Origin: Falsirhodobacter xinxiangensis
GTDB taxonomy: Bacteria > Pseudomonadota > Alphaproteobacteria > Rhodobacterales > Rhodobacteraceae
DNA length: 64,000 nucleotides
Reading direction: 5' to 3'
Assembly (NCBI RefSeq): GCF_004959935.1
Contig: NZ_SMYN01000015.1
Location: 1 to 64,000 of the forward strand
The translations under genes and the position numbers were made by a program. The notes under the pieces were generated by a model, which was not told the DNA's origin, made no database searches, and saw only the letters and a program-made list of their open reading frames with translations. Positions 17,246 to 25,717 of this stretch are shown here, one piece after another (positions within the stretch are counted from its first letter, which is position 1; every line of letters starts with the position of its first letter).

Positions 17246-18156
17246 CGGTGATCGGCGCGGGTGTCGCGGGGCTGTGCGTCGCCCGCGAATTGCGGGCGCG
17301 GGGGGCGGAGGTTGCCGTGATGGGCGCGGCGCCGGGGCCGGAGGCCTGTTCGTGGTGGGCGGGCGGGATGCTCGCCCCCGATTGCGAGGGCGAGAGCGCC
17401 GAGGAGCCGGTCGTCCGGCTGGGGCGCGAGGCGGCGGATTGGTGGCAGGCGCAGGGCGTGCGGGTGCATCGGCGGGGAACGCTGGTGGTGTCTCCGCAGC
17501 GGGATGCGGCGGCGCTGGCGCGGTTCGCGCGGCGCAGCGGCGGGCATCGCGAGGTGGATGTGGCGGAGATTGAGCCTGCGCTGCCGCAGCGGCGGGGGCT
17601 TTTCTTTGCCGGCGAGGCGCATCTGGCCCCGCGCGAGGCGCTTGCGGTGTTGGCGGCGGGGGCGGAGTTCACGCGCCGGGCCGAGGGGCGGGTGATCGAT
17701 TGCCGGGGCCTGTCTGCGCGGGATGCGCTGCCGGATCTGCGCGGGGTGCGGGGAGAGACGGTGCTGATCCGCTGCCCGGACGTCGCGATCTCGCGTCCTG
17801 TGCGGCTGCTGCATCCGCGGATGCCGCTTTACCTCGTGCCGCGGGGGGAGGGTGTTTACCTTCTGGGCGCGACCAGCGTCGAAAGCGACGGGCGGGGGCC
17901 GCCGACGGTGCGCGCGGTGCTGGAATTGCTGTCCGCCGCGTTCGCGCTGCATCCGGCGCTGGCCGAGGCGGAGGTGCTGGAACTGGGCGCGGACGCGCGG
18001 CCCGCCTTTGCCGACAACCTGCCGCGCGTTCGCCGGGTGGGCGAGGTGCTGCATGTCAACGGGCTTTATCGCCACGGCTTTTTGCTGGCGCCCGCGATGG
18101 CGCGGTTGGTGGCGGATCATCTTTTGCTGGGGATCGAACCGGAGGTCATGGAATGA
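17236..18156 (+). CDS. thiO: Glycine oxidase ThiO (FAD-dependent)
   Basis: Oxidises glycine to iminoglyoxylate (dehydroglycine) for thiazole synthesis in the aerobic pathway. The 306-residue protein starts with the FAD-binding VIGAGVAGLCVARELRARG and ends with a DAO-type NGLYRHGFLLAPAMARL segment that closes the flavin site. It is shorter than the typical 360 residues but no domain gap is obvious. It overlaps thiD by ten bases and thiS by four. Confidence 0.9.
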   Translation: MRVTVIGAGVAGLCVARELRARGAEVAVMGAAPGPEACSWWAGGMLAPDCEGESAEEPVVRLGREAADWWQAQGVRVHRRGTLVVSPQRDAAALARFARRSGGHREVDVAEIEPALPQRRGLFFAGEAHLAPREALAVLAAGAEFTRRAEGRVIDCRGLSARDALPDLRGVRGETVLIRCPDVAISRPVRLLHPRMPLYLVPRGEGVYLLGATSVESDGRGPPTVRAVLELLSAAFALHPALAEAEVLELGADARPAFADNLPRVRRVGEVLHVNGLYRHGFLLAPAMARLVADHLLLGIEPEVME

Positions 18157-18344
18157 GGATCATCGTCAACGGCACGCCGCGCGAGGTGGTTGCGACCACG
18201 CTGGCCGGGGCGTTGGAGGAGGTGGGGATCGTCGGGCGCTTTGCCACCGCCGTGAACGGCGTGTTCGTGCCAGCGGCGGGGCGGGAGATCGCGTTGTCCG
18301 AAGGGGACGCGGTCGAGGCGTTGGCCCCGATGCAGGGGGGCTGA
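18153..18344 (+). CDS. thiS: Sulfur carrier protein ThiS
   Basis: A 63-residue ubiquitin-like sulfur carrier whose C-terminal Gly-Gly is adenylated by ThiF and thiocarboxylated before donating sulfur to ThiG. Family traits are [12 protein letters not shown] at the start, [11 protein letters not shown] in the middle and the terminal QGG. The ATG overlaps the thiO stop as ATGA. Confidence 0.95.
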   Translation: MRIIVNGTPREVVATTLAGALEEVGIVGRFATAVNGVFVPAAGREIALSEGDAVEALAPMQGG

Positions 18345-18348
18345 TCGG

Positions 18349-19110
18349 ATGGCGGTTTTCTATGGCGAGGAGTTGGGGAGCGCGCTGATGCTGGGGACGG
18401 CGGGCTATCCCTCGCCCGCCGTGCTGGCGCGGGCGTTTCGGGTGTCGGGGGCGGGGGTGGCCACTGTCTCGCTTCGGCGCGAGGCGGGGGGCGGGCAGGA
18501 TTTCTGGGCGCTGGTGCAGGATCTGGGCGTGCGGCTTTTGCCGAACACTGCCGGCTGTCATGGCGTGCGCGAGGCGGTGACGACCGCCCAGATGGCGCGC
18601 GAGGTGTTCGGCACCGACTGGATCAAGCTGGAGGTGATCGGCCATGCCGACACGCTTCAGCCCGATGTGTTCGGGCTGGTCGAGGCGGCGCGTATACTGA
18701 GCGCCGAGGGGTTTCGGGTGTTTCCCTATTGCACCGAGGATCTGATCGTCTGCGAGCGTTTGCTGGAGGCGGGTTGCGAGGTGCTGATGCCTTGGGGCGC
18801 GCCCATCGGGTCGGGGATGGGGCTGAACAATCCGTTCGGTTTGCGGGCGTTGCGGGCGGCGTTTCCGGGCGTGCCGCTGGTGGTCGATGCCGGGATCGGG
18901 CTGCCGAGCCATGCCGCGGCGGCGATGGAGATGGGATATGACGCCGTGCTGGTGAACAGCGCCGTGGCGCGGGCGGGCGATCCGGCGGCGATGGCGGGCG
19001 CGATGGCCGGTGCGGTTCGCGCGGGGCGGGCGGCATGGCTGGCCGACCCGATGGAGCGGACGGATATGGCTGTCGCCTCGACCCCCGTGCTGGGGAGGGC
19101 GTTTTTGTGA
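18349..19110 (+). CDS. thiG: Thiazole synthase
   Basis: Builds the thiazole phosphate carboxylate from DXP, dehydroglycine and ThiS-thiocarboxylate. The 253-residue TIM barrel shows [32 protein letters not shown], the Schiff-base Lys in WIKLEVIG and [16 protein letters not shown]. It lies four bases after thiS, and thiE starts within its stop codon. Confidence 0.96.
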   Translation: MAVFYGEELGSALMLGTAGYPSPAVLARAFRVSGAGVATVSLRREAGGGQDFWALVQDLGVRLLPNTAGCHGVREAVTTAQMAREVFGTDWIKLEVIGHADTLQPDVFGLVEAARILSAEGFRVFPYCTEDLIVCERLLEAGCEVLMPWGAPIGSGMGLNNPFGLRALRAAFPGVPLVVDAGIGLPSHAAAAMEMGYDAVLVNSAVARAGDPAAMAGAMAGAVRAGRAAWLADPMERTDMAVASTPVLGRAFL

Positions 19111-19700
19111 AGCTGCCACGGTTCTATCCGATTTTCGACAGCGCGGATTGGGTTGCGCGGGCGCTGCCTTTGGGTGTGCGGATGGTGCAGTTGCGGATGA
19201 AGGACCGGCCCGAGGAGGCGTTGCGGGCCGAGATCGTCCGGGCGCGCGACCTGTGCCGGGATCATGGGGCGATCCTTGTGGTGAACGACCATTGGCGGTT
19301 GGCGATCGGGGCGGGCTGCGACTGGGTGCATCTGGGGCAGGAGGATCTGGACGATGCCGATCTGGGCGTGATCCGGGCGGCGGGGCTGCGGGTCGGCATC
19401 TCCACGCATGATGGGGCGGAGTTGGATCGGGCGCTGGCGGCGGGGGCGGATTATGTCGCACTCGGCCCGGTCTGGCCGACGATCCTGAAGAAGATGAAGT
19501 GGGAACGGCAGGGGGTGGAGCGGCTGACCGAGTGGAAGCGCCGCGTGGATGTGCCGTTATGCGCCATTGGCGGCCTGACGCCCGCGCGGGCGTTGGAGGC
19601 GTTTGCGGCGGGGGCGGATGTCGCCTCGGCGGTGACGGATATCACGCTGCACCCGGACCCCGAGGGGAGGATGCGCGAATGGCTGAGGGTGACGGGATGA
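19107..19700 (+). CDS. thiE: Thiamine-phosphate synthase
   Basis: Couples HMP-PP and thiazole phosphate to thiamine phosphate. The 197-residue barrel contains [36 protein letters not shown] and [13 protein letters not shown], all ThiE marks. The start is GTG 19107, overlapping the thiG stop (GTGA); ThiE proteins usually carry only a few residues more at the N-terminus. Confidence 0.93.
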   Translation: MKLPRFYPIFDSADWVARALPLGVRMVQLRMKDRPEEALRAEIVRARDLCRDHGAILVVNDHWRLAIGAGCDWVHLGQEDLDDADLGVIRAAGLRVGISTHDGAELDRALAAGADYVALGPVWPTILKKMKWERQGVERLTEWKRRVDVPLCAIGGLTPARALEAFAAGADVASAVTDITLHPDPEGRMREWLRVTG

Positions 19701-20602
19701 GATATGCGCGGCAAGAGGTGATGATCGGCGCCGAAGGGCAGGCGCGGCTGGCGGCGGCGCGGGTGCTGGTCGTGGGCGCGGGTGGGCTGGGCGTGCCGGT
19801 GCTGCAATATCTGGTGGCGGCGGGGGTGGGGCATATCGTGCTGGTGGACCCCGACCGGGTGGAAGTGTCGAACCTGCACCGCCAGCCGATCTATGGTCGT
19901 TATCCGGGGATGCCCAAGGTGGAGGCGGCGGCGCTGGAGATGGCGGCGCTGAACCCGGAGGTGGTCGTGGAGGCACGCAGCTGTCGGCTCGACCCGACGA
20001 ATGCCGATGGGCTGGTTTCGGCGGCGGATCTGGTGCTGGACTGCGCCGACAGTTTCGCCGCGACCTATGTGCTGTCGGATGCGTGTCTGGCGGCGGGGCG
20101 GGCGCTGATCTCGGCCTCGGTCCTGCGGGCGGAGGGGTTCGTGGGCGGGTTCTGCGGGGGGGCGCCCTCGGTCCGGGCGGTGTTCCCGGAATTGCCGGAG
20201 CGGGCGGGGACTTGCGCGACCTTGGGCGTCATGGGGCCGATGGTGGGGATGATCGGCGCGGCGCAGGCGCAGATGGCGCTGACGGTGCTGCTGGGCGACC
20301 GCACGCCGCTTGGGATGCTGCTGCGGTTCGACGGGCTGCGTCCGTCGGCGTTCCGCTTCGACGGGGCGGTGGAGCAGGGGGGCTTTCGGTTCATCGCGGC
20401 GCAGGATGTGCGCGAGGATGATCTGGCGGTGGAGTTGCGGGACGAGGAGCCGGTGCCCTTCGTCCCTTGGGCCGTGCGCGAGGTGCGTGCGGATGGGCGG
20501 CGGGTCGTGTTCGCCTGCCGGTCCGGGCTGCGCGCATGGGCGGCGGCGGACCGGCTGCGTCGCGACTGGCCGGGAGAGATCGTGCTGGTCGCGATGGGTT
20601 AG
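19697..20602 (+). CDS. thiF: ThiF/MoeB-family adenylyltransferase with rhodanese-like C-terminus
   Basis: Adenylates the ThiS C-terminus. The 301-residue protein has the nucleotide-binding VVGAGGLGVPVLQYLVAAGVG, VDPDRVEVSNLHRQ and the GTCATLGVMGPMVG loop. The usual zinc-binding CxxC before the FPE motif is absent (PSVRAVFPELP), and the second CxxC is also not seen. The last 50 residues (RRVVFACRSGLRAWAAADRL) look like a truncated rhodanese module with a Cys that could carry sulfur. It closes the thiDOSGEF operon. No thiC lies in the window, so the pyrimidine branch must be encoded elsewhere or salvaged. Confidence 0.9.
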   Translation: MRYARQEVMIGAEGQARLAAARVLVVGAGGLGVPVLQYLVAAGVGHIVLVDPDRVEVSNLHRQPIYGRYPGMPKVEAAALEMAALNPEVVVEARSCRLDPTNADGLVSAADLVLDCADSFAATYVLSDACLAAGRALISASVLRAEGFVGGFCGGAPSVRAVFPELPERAGTCATLGVMGPMVGMIGAAQAQMALTVLLGDRTPLGMLLRFDGLRPSAFRFDGAVEQGGFRFIAAQDVREDDLAVELRDEEPVPFVPWAVREVRADGRRVVFACRSGLRAWAAADRLRRDWPGEIVLVAMG

Positions 20603-20730
20603 CCGCAGACGCCCTGTTTGCCGCCATCGGCCTGATCGCTGCCGCCGCGCGTCTCGCGCTGCCAGCCGCAATCGTGGTCTGCCTGACGGACCGGAGCGGG
20701 TTCGGATTTGGGTGTGGCGGATTGTTTCAT
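20599..20730 (-). CDS. Small hydrophilic protein, 43 residues, function unknown
   Basis: This short minus-strand frame has a good ribosome site (GGAG eight bases before ATG) and ends four bases into the convergent thiF. The product is polar with two Cys (DCGWQ and the terminal GVCG) and no membrane segment. I do not recognise the family. It could be a small zinc-ribbon-like or stress peptide, or spurious. Evidence is start context and tidy packing only. Confidence 0.4.
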   Translation of the reverse strand: MKQSATPKSEPAPVRQADHDCGWQRETRGGSDQADGGKQGVCG

Positions 20731-20802
20731 GAGGGTGCTCCTTGTCTGGCGGCGTTTGAACATCCGGGAGGGGGATTTGTTCCAGCTTGACGAATCCAAC
20801 GT

Positions 20803-20818
20803 ATGAACAGATGTTCAT
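20803..20818. promoter_or_regulatory. ArsR/SmtB-type operator upstream of the zinc exporter
   Basis: Perfect inverted repeat ATGAACAGATGTTCAT (7-2-7), ending 20 bases before the exporter's ATG. It matches the ATGAACA...TGTTCAT pattern of SmtB/CzrA operators. The regulator encoded at 21755 in the same operon carries the matching zinc-sensing motif, so autoregulation is expected. Confidence 0.8.
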
Positions 20819-20838
20819 GTCATTCGCGGAGGGATGCC

Positions 20839-21762
20839 ATGCACGATCATGACCACGACCATCATCATCACGCGCCGGATGTGACCGCCCGGAACGAAAA
20901 GGTGGTTCTGGCGGGGTTCCTGCTGACCTTCGGTTTCATGTTTGCCGAGATCGCGGGCGGGCTCTTGTCGGGGTCGCTGGCGTTGATCGCGGATGCGGGG
21001 CATATGGCGACGGATGCGCTGGCGCTGGCGCTGGCATGGCTGGGGTTCCGGCTGGGACGGCGCGCGCAGGACGAACGGCGCAGCTTTGGATACCTGCGGA
21101 CCGAGGTTCTGGCGGCGCTGTTCAACGCGGTTGCGCTGATCCTGCTGACCGTGTGGATCGTCTATGAGGCGGCGGTGCGGCTGGCTGATCCGGGGCCGGT
21201 TCTGGCCGGGCCGATGGCGGCCGTGGCGGCGCTGGGCCTTGTCGTGAACTGCGCGGTGTTCTGGATGCTGAGCCGGGGGCAGCGCGATCACGTCAACATC
21301 CGCGGGGCGATGCTGCATGTGCTGGGGGACCTTCTGGGCTCGGTCGCGGCGATCGGGGCGGCGGTGATGATCCATTTCACCGGCTGGACGCCGATCGATC
21401 CGATCCTGTCGGTGCTGCTGTCCGCGTTGATCCTGCGCAGTGCCTGGGGGCTGCTTGGGAATTCGCTGCACATCCTGATGGAAGGTGCGCCGGGCGGTGC
21501 GGCCCCCGAGGCGGTGCGGGCGGAGGTTCTGTCGCTGCCGGGCGTGCGCGAGGTGAGCCATGTGCATACATGGTCGATTTCCTCGGGCAGCTCCGCCGCG
21601 ACGATGAGCGTCACGCTGACCGACGGCGCCGACCCGGCGGGGGTGGTGGCGGAGGTGAAGCATCTGCTGGCGGAACGGTTCGCGCTGTCCCATTCCACCA
21701 TCGAGATCGACTGGACGGGCCGGGACGATCATTGTCCGCTGGGACGGCACGCGCGTGGATGA
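20839..21762 (+). CDS. Cation diffusion facilitator zinc (Zn/Co/Cd) exporter
   Basis: Inner-membrane metal/proton antiporter (307 residues). The N-terminus is His-rich (MHDHDHDHHHH). Six helices follow, with the transport-site residues in ALIADAGHMATDALALAL (helix 2) and MLHVLGDLLGSVAAIGA (helix 5), both of the HxxxD type that favours zinc. A cytosolic ferredoxin-like domain with VSHVHTWSISSG completes the ZitB/CzcD-like plan. The ATG at 20839 has GGAGGGA upstream; an in-frame opening at 20803 falls within the operator. The downstream ArsR gene overlaps by eight bases. Confidence 0.93.
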   Translation: MHDHDHDHHHHAPDVTARNEKVVLAGFLLTFGFMFAEIAGGLLSGSLALIADAGHMATDALALALAWLGFRLGRRAQDERRSFGYLRTEVLAALFNAVALILLTVWIVYEAAVRLADPGPVLAGPMAAVAALGLVVNCAVFWMLSRGQRDHVNIRGAMLHVLGDLLGSVAAIGAAVMIHFTGWTPIDPILSVLLSALILRSAWGLLGNSLHILMEGAPGGAAPEAVRAEVLSLPGVREVSHVHTWSISSGSSAATMSVTLTDGADPAGVVAEVKHLLAERFALSHSTIEIDWTGRDDHCPLGRHARG

Positions 21763-22045
21763 TGTGGAAGTGATGGCGGGGATATTCCGCCTGATGGGCG
21801 ATCCGACCCGGCTGCGCATCCTGCTGGCCTGTCTGGACGCGCCGCAGTCGGTGGGGGCCATCGCGGCGGCCACGGGCGCCTCGCAATCGCTGGTCAGCCA
21901 TCACCTGCGCCTGCTGCGCGCCGCGCGTCTGGTCGCGGGCCGGCGCGAGGCGCGGCAGGTCTTCTACGTCGCCGCCGACGACCACGTGCGCGACGTGCTT
22001 CGGAACCTGATGCATCACGCGGCAGAGCAGGGCGGCCCGACTTGA
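21755..22045 (+). CDS. ArsR/SmtB-family zinc-responsive repressor
   Basis: A 96-residue winged-helix metalloregulator with recognition-helix SQSLVSHHLRLLRAARLV. At the C-terminal helix it shows the exact alpha-5 zinc site spacing Asp-x-His-x10-His-x2-Glu (DDH...HHAAE), the hallmark of SmtB/CzrA/NmtR-type sensors. No alpha-3 Cys-box is present. It overlaps the exporter gene by eight bases and most likely represses it from the palindrome at 20803 until zinc binds. Confidence 0.93.
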   Translation: MDDVEVMAGIFRLMGDPTRLRILLACLDAPQSVGAIAAATGASQSLVSHHLRLLRAARLVAGRREARQVFYVAADDHVRDVLRNLMHHAAEQGGPT

Positions 22046-22104
22046 CGCGCCCTCCAAGGCCCTTAAAACTCGGCATACAGCAGTTGCGCTGCACAAGGCG
22101 AAGC

Positions 22105-23670
22105 ATGAACGAAAGCGAGCGACTTTGCGAACTGGATTCCCTTGGGATCATGGATACCCCGGCGGAACCGGAATTCGACACGCTCGTCACGGTCGCTCGC
22201 GCGCTGTGCGACGTGCCGGTGGCGCTGATCAGCCTTGTTCATCGCGAAAGGCAGTGGTTCAAGGCCCGCATCGGCTTTGCCCCGCATGAGACGCCGATCA
22301 ATCAATCGGTCTGTGCCCATGCGCTTGGTGGAACCGAACTTCTGGTCATTCCCGATCTGACGCTGGATGCCCGGACGGCGGCGAATACGCTGGTGACGGG
22401 GGAGCCGCATATCCGTTTCTATGCCGGGGCGCCGCTGGTATCGTCCAGCGGGGCGGTGCTGGGCAGCCTTTGCGTGATCGACACGGTGGCGCGCGACGGG
22501 CTGACCGCGTCGCAGGCGGCGGGGCTGGAGGCGTTGGCCCGGCAGGTGATCCTGCAGATCGAGGCGCGGCGGCGCGATCGCCAGCTGGTCGAGGAAAGCG
22601 CGATGGCCGCGCAGCGGGCGCTGGCTCTGGTCGATCTGGGCGACAGGCTGCGCGATGCCGAGGATGTGGGCGACATGGTGCGCCTTGGGTCCGAGGCGAT
22701 GGCGCGGGTCCTGTCGCCGTCGCGCGCGGGCTTCGGCATCGTCTCGCCCGAGACGGAGACGGTGATGATGCAGCCCGAGTGGCTGCGCGGTGGCGTCGTG
22801 TCGCTGGCGGGGCTGCACCGGTTCCGCGACTACGGGACCTTCATCGACGATCTGACCCAAGGGCGCACCGTCATCGTCGAGGATGTGGAGCTTGACCCGC
22901 GCACCCGCCGGAATGCGCAGGCGCTTCTGGATATCGGCATACGGGTGCTGATCAACGTTCCGGTGTTTCAGCTTGGGCGCTTTTCCTTGGTCAGTTTCGT
23001 GCATTACGACACGCCGCGCCCGCTGACCGCCGACGACATCGGGTTCATCCGCAGCGTGGGCGACCGGATGCAGGCGGCCATCGCCCAAAGCCAGGCGCGT
23101 GAAGAACGCCATCTGATGAATTTGGAGCTGAGCCACCGGCTGAAGAACACTTTCGCCATGGTGTCTGCCATCGCGCGCCAGACCTTTCCGAACGAGGCGG
23201 AACGGCAGCAACTGTTCAACCAGCGGCTGGGCGCGATCGCCTCGGCCTATGCCGCGCTGGCCGAGGAGCGCTGGTCCGAGACGGATCTGCATTCGCTGCT
23301 GCGCGCCGGGACATGGCTGGGTGGGGATGACCGCATCCGCGCGGATGGTCCGCATCTGGCGCTGAGCGCGGCGGCGGCGCCATCGATTTCCATGCTGTTG
23401 CACGAACTGGCGACGAACGCGCTGAAATACGGCGCATTGTCGGTGCCGGGCGGGCGCGTGGATCTGCGCTGGATGGTCGATGGGCCGGATGTGGTGCTGG
23501 ACTGGATCGAGAGCGGCGGGCCAGTGGTGACGCCGCCATCGTCGCGGGGCTTCGGATCGCGGCTGATCCGGGCGGGTTTAGATGGTGCGGGACGCACCGA
23601 GATCGACTTTGGCGCGTCGGGGCTTCGGGGACGGTTCCGGGCGGATCTGGGGGCGCTTGCCCCGCAATAG
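22105..23670 (+). CDS. GAF-GAF sensor histidine kinase, HWE/HisKA_2 type
   Basis: A soluble 521-residue sensor kinase. Residues about 20-165 form a GAF domain (HRERQWFKARIGF, SVCAHALGG, YAGAPLVSSSGAVLGSLCVID); a second GAF-like domain spans about 190-330. The phosphoacceptor region is ELSHRLKNTFAMVSAIARQT, followed by ALAEERWSETDLHSLL and the N-box HELATNALKYGALS, all typical of the HWE group. No response regulator is adjacent. An in-frame ATG at 22042 lies inside the ArsR gene; ATG 22105 fits the GAF start better. Confidence 0.88.
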   Translation: MNESERLCELDSLGIMDTPAEPEFDTLVTVARALCDVPVALISLVHRERQWFKARIGFAPHETPINQSVCAHALGGTELLVIPDLTLDARTAANTLVTGEPHIRFYAGAPLVSSSGAVLGSLCVIDTVARDGLTASQAAGLEALARQVILQIEARRRDRQLVEESAMAAQRALALVDLGDRLRDAEDVGDMVRLGSEAMARVLSPSRAGFGIVSPETETVMMQPEWLRGGVVSLAGLHRFRDYGTFIDDLTQGRTVIVEDVELDPRTRRNAQALLDIGIRVLINVPVFQLGRFSLVSFVHYDTPRPLTADDIGFIRSVGDRMQAAIAQSQAREERHLMNLELSHRLKNTFAMVSAIARQTFPNEAERQQLFNQRLGAIASAYAALAEERWSETDLHSLLRAGTWLGGDDRIRADGPHLALSAAAAPSISMLLHELATNALKYGALSVPGGRVDLRWMVDGPDVVLDWIESGGPVVTPPSSRGFGSRLIRAGLDGAGRTEIDFGASGLRGRFRADLGALAPQ

Positions 23671-23683
23671 GGAGGGTGAGGGC

Positions 23684-24916
23684 ATGTGGATCGGAACGGA
23701 TGGGCCGCGTCTTGTCGCGCGTCAGGCGCATCGGCTGTGGCTTTTGGAACAGGCGCGGCATCTGCTGGATCTGCATGGGACGCGCACGATGGATGTGCGC
23801 GGCGGGTTCCGCCCCCTGACGACGGAAGGCGGGCCGCGCCAGATCCACGACACCGCGCGCATGGTGCATTGCCACGCGGCGGGGCATCTGCTGGGTCATC
23901 CCGGATCGGACCGGATGGTGGATCATGGCATGGCGTTCCTGCTGAACGGGCATCGGGACGCGGTTCATGGAGGCTATGTCTGGAGCCCGGATGGGAATGA
24001 CACGAAGCAGGCTTACGGCCATGCCTTCGTGCTGCTGGCGGCAAGTTCGGCCAAGGTGGTGGGCCACCCGGACGCGGACGGGCTGTTGGCCGATGTCGCG
24101 CAGGTTCTGACGGATCGGTTCTGGGACGAGGAGGCCGGAGCCTCGCGGGAGGAGTTCGGGCGCGACTGGTCCGGGATGGGCGGCTATCGCGGCCAGAACT
24201 CCAACATGCACCTGACCGAGGCGCTGATGGCGGCTTTCGAGGCGACGGGCGAGCGGGCGTTTCTGACCCGCGCCGAACGGATCGCGGAATTGGTGATCGA
24301 CCGCCTTGCCCGCGCCGAGGGCTGGCGCGTGGCCGAACATTTCCACGAGGATTGGACCGTGGACCGCGATTACGCCGGGGACCCGATGTTCCGCCCCGCT
24401 GGCACCACCCCCGGTCATGCGCTGGAATGGAGCCGACTGCTGGTGCAGCTTGGCCAGCTTTCGGGGCAGGGGTGGGTGCTGGAAGCGGCGCGGGCGCTGT
24501 TTCTGAACACCGTGCGGATCGGCTGGGCGGCGGAGACGGGCGGGTTTTATTACACGCTGGATTGGCAAGACCGGCCCGCGCGGACGGATCGGTTCTGGTG
24601 GCCCTGCGCCGAAGGGATCGGGGCTGCCGCCGTGCTGGCCGAGGTGACGGGCGATCCGGTCTTCGAGGAATGGTATCGCCGCATCTGGGATACCGTCGCC
24701 GCGCATTTCATCGACCCGGCGGATGGCGGCTGGTTCCCCGAACTCGACGAGCAGATGCGGCCCGTCGAGAGGGTGTTTTCAGGCAAGTCGGACCTGTATC
24801 ACGCGCTTCAGGCCTGCCTGATCCCGCTGCTGCCTGCCGATGGCAGCGTGACGCGGGGGCTTTCGGAACGGGTGGACCTGCTCAATCCCACTTGGGGGCA
24901 AGGCCCGCGGGGTTGA
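23684..24916 (+). CDS. AGE-family sugar epimerase/isomerase
   Basis: The 410-residue (alpha/alpha)6-barrel protein belongs to the N-acylglucosamine 2-epimerase / mannose isomerase / YihS family. Conserved points visible are RQIHDTARMVHCHA, GGYVWSPDG, KQAYGHAFVLLAASS, NSNMHLTEALMAAFEATGE and GHALEWSRLLVQL, the last two carrying the catalytic-site His residues. Length fits mannose/sulfoquinovose isomerases. GGAGGG precedes the ATG. Its 3' end overlaps the convergent aldo/keto reductase by 35 bases. Substrate is not determinable from sequence. Confidence 0.85.
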   Translation: MWIGTDGPRLVARQAHRLWLLEQARHLLDLHGTRTMDVRGGFRPLTTEGGPRQIHDTARMVHCHAAGHLLGHPGSDRMVDHGMAFLLNGHRDAVHGGYVWSPDGNDTKQAYGHAFVLLAASSAKVVGHPDADGLLADVAQVLTDRFWDEEAGASREEFGRDWSGMGGYRGQNSNMHLTEALMAAFEATGERAFLTRAERIAELVIDRLARAEGWRVAEHFHEDWTVDRDYAGDPMFRPAGTTPGHALEWSRLLVQLGQLSGQGWVLEAARALFLNTVRIGWAAETGGFYYTLDWQDRPARTDRFWWPCAEGIGAAAVLAEVTGDPVFEEWYRRIWDTVAAHFIDPADGGWFPELDEQMRPVERVFSGKSDLYHALQACLIPLLPADGSVTRGLSERVDLLNPTWGQGPRG

Positions 24917-25706
24917 CGATGCGGCCGTCCGGGCGGGCAAGACCGTGGATCGCGGCCATGTCGTCCGCCGAAAGATCGAAGCCGAAGATGTCGAGGTTTT
25001 CGGCCACCCGCGATTGGGTTGCCGTCTTCGACAAAGCGATCAGCCCGTCCTGTTGCACGATCCAGCGCAGGACGATCTGCGCAACGGTCTTGCCATGGGC
25101 GGCGGCGATCTCCTTCAGCACCGGCTCGGCAAAGACCTTGCCGTCGGCCATAGCGTAGTAGGCGGTCAGGGAAACGCCCGCCTCGCGCGCGGCGGTCAGC
25201 AGCGGGGTCTGGTCCAGCCACGGGTGGTATTCGACCTGATTGGTGACGATGGGTGCATCCGACAGGCGCACGGCCTCGCGCAGCAAGGCGGTGTTGAAGT
25301 TCGACACGCCGATGTGGCGAACCTTGCCAGCCTGTCGCACCGCGTTCAGCGCGCCGATCTGTTCGGCCAGCGGCACGTCGCTGTTCGGCCAGTGCAGCAG
25401 CAGCAGGTCCACATGGTCCGTCTTCAGCTTGGCAAGGCTTTCATCGACCGAGGCGAGGAAGGCGTCGTGGCGGTATTTGTCCACCCAGACCTTGGTGGTC
25501 AGGAAGATGTCGTCCCGCGCAACGCCGGATGCGGCGATCGCCTCGCCCACCGCCGCTTCGTTGCCATAGATCTGGGCGGTATCGACATGGCGGAAGCCCA
25601 GTTGCAGCGCATGGGGGACGGTGTTCATCACCTCGGCGTCGGACATGCGGTAGGTTCCGAAGCCGAGGGCCGGAATCTTCGCGCCGTTTGCGTTGACATA
25701 TTGCAT
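24882..25706 (-). CDS. Aldo/keto reductase
   Basis: NADPH-dependent reductase of the AKR superfamily (274 residues, TIM barrel). The catalytic tetrad is visible: Asp and Tyr in FRHVDTAQIYGNE, Lys in TTKVWVDK, His in LLLLHWPN. The cofactor region is near LSKTATQSRVAENL. It has the size of 2,5-diketogluconate-reductase-like AKR5 enzymes, though the usual AYSPLG is AYYAMADG. It follows the MFS gene by 11 bases in one transcription unit, opposite a LysR gene. Confidence 0.9.
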   Translation of the reverse strand: MQYVNANGAKIPALGFGTYRMSDAEVMNTVPHALQLGFRHVDTAQIYGNEAAVGEAIAASGVARDDIFLTTKVWVDKYRHDAFLASVDESLAKLKTDHVDLLLLHWPNSDVPLAEQIGALNAVRQAGKVRHIGVSNFNTALLREAVRLSDAPIVTNQVEYHPWLDQTPLLTAAREAGVSLTAYYAMADGKVFAEPVLKEIAAAHGKTVAQIVLRWIVQQDGLIALSKTATQSRVAENLDIFGFDLSADDMAAIHGLARPDGRIVNPAGLAPKWD

Positions 25707-25717
25707 GGTCGTTCCTT

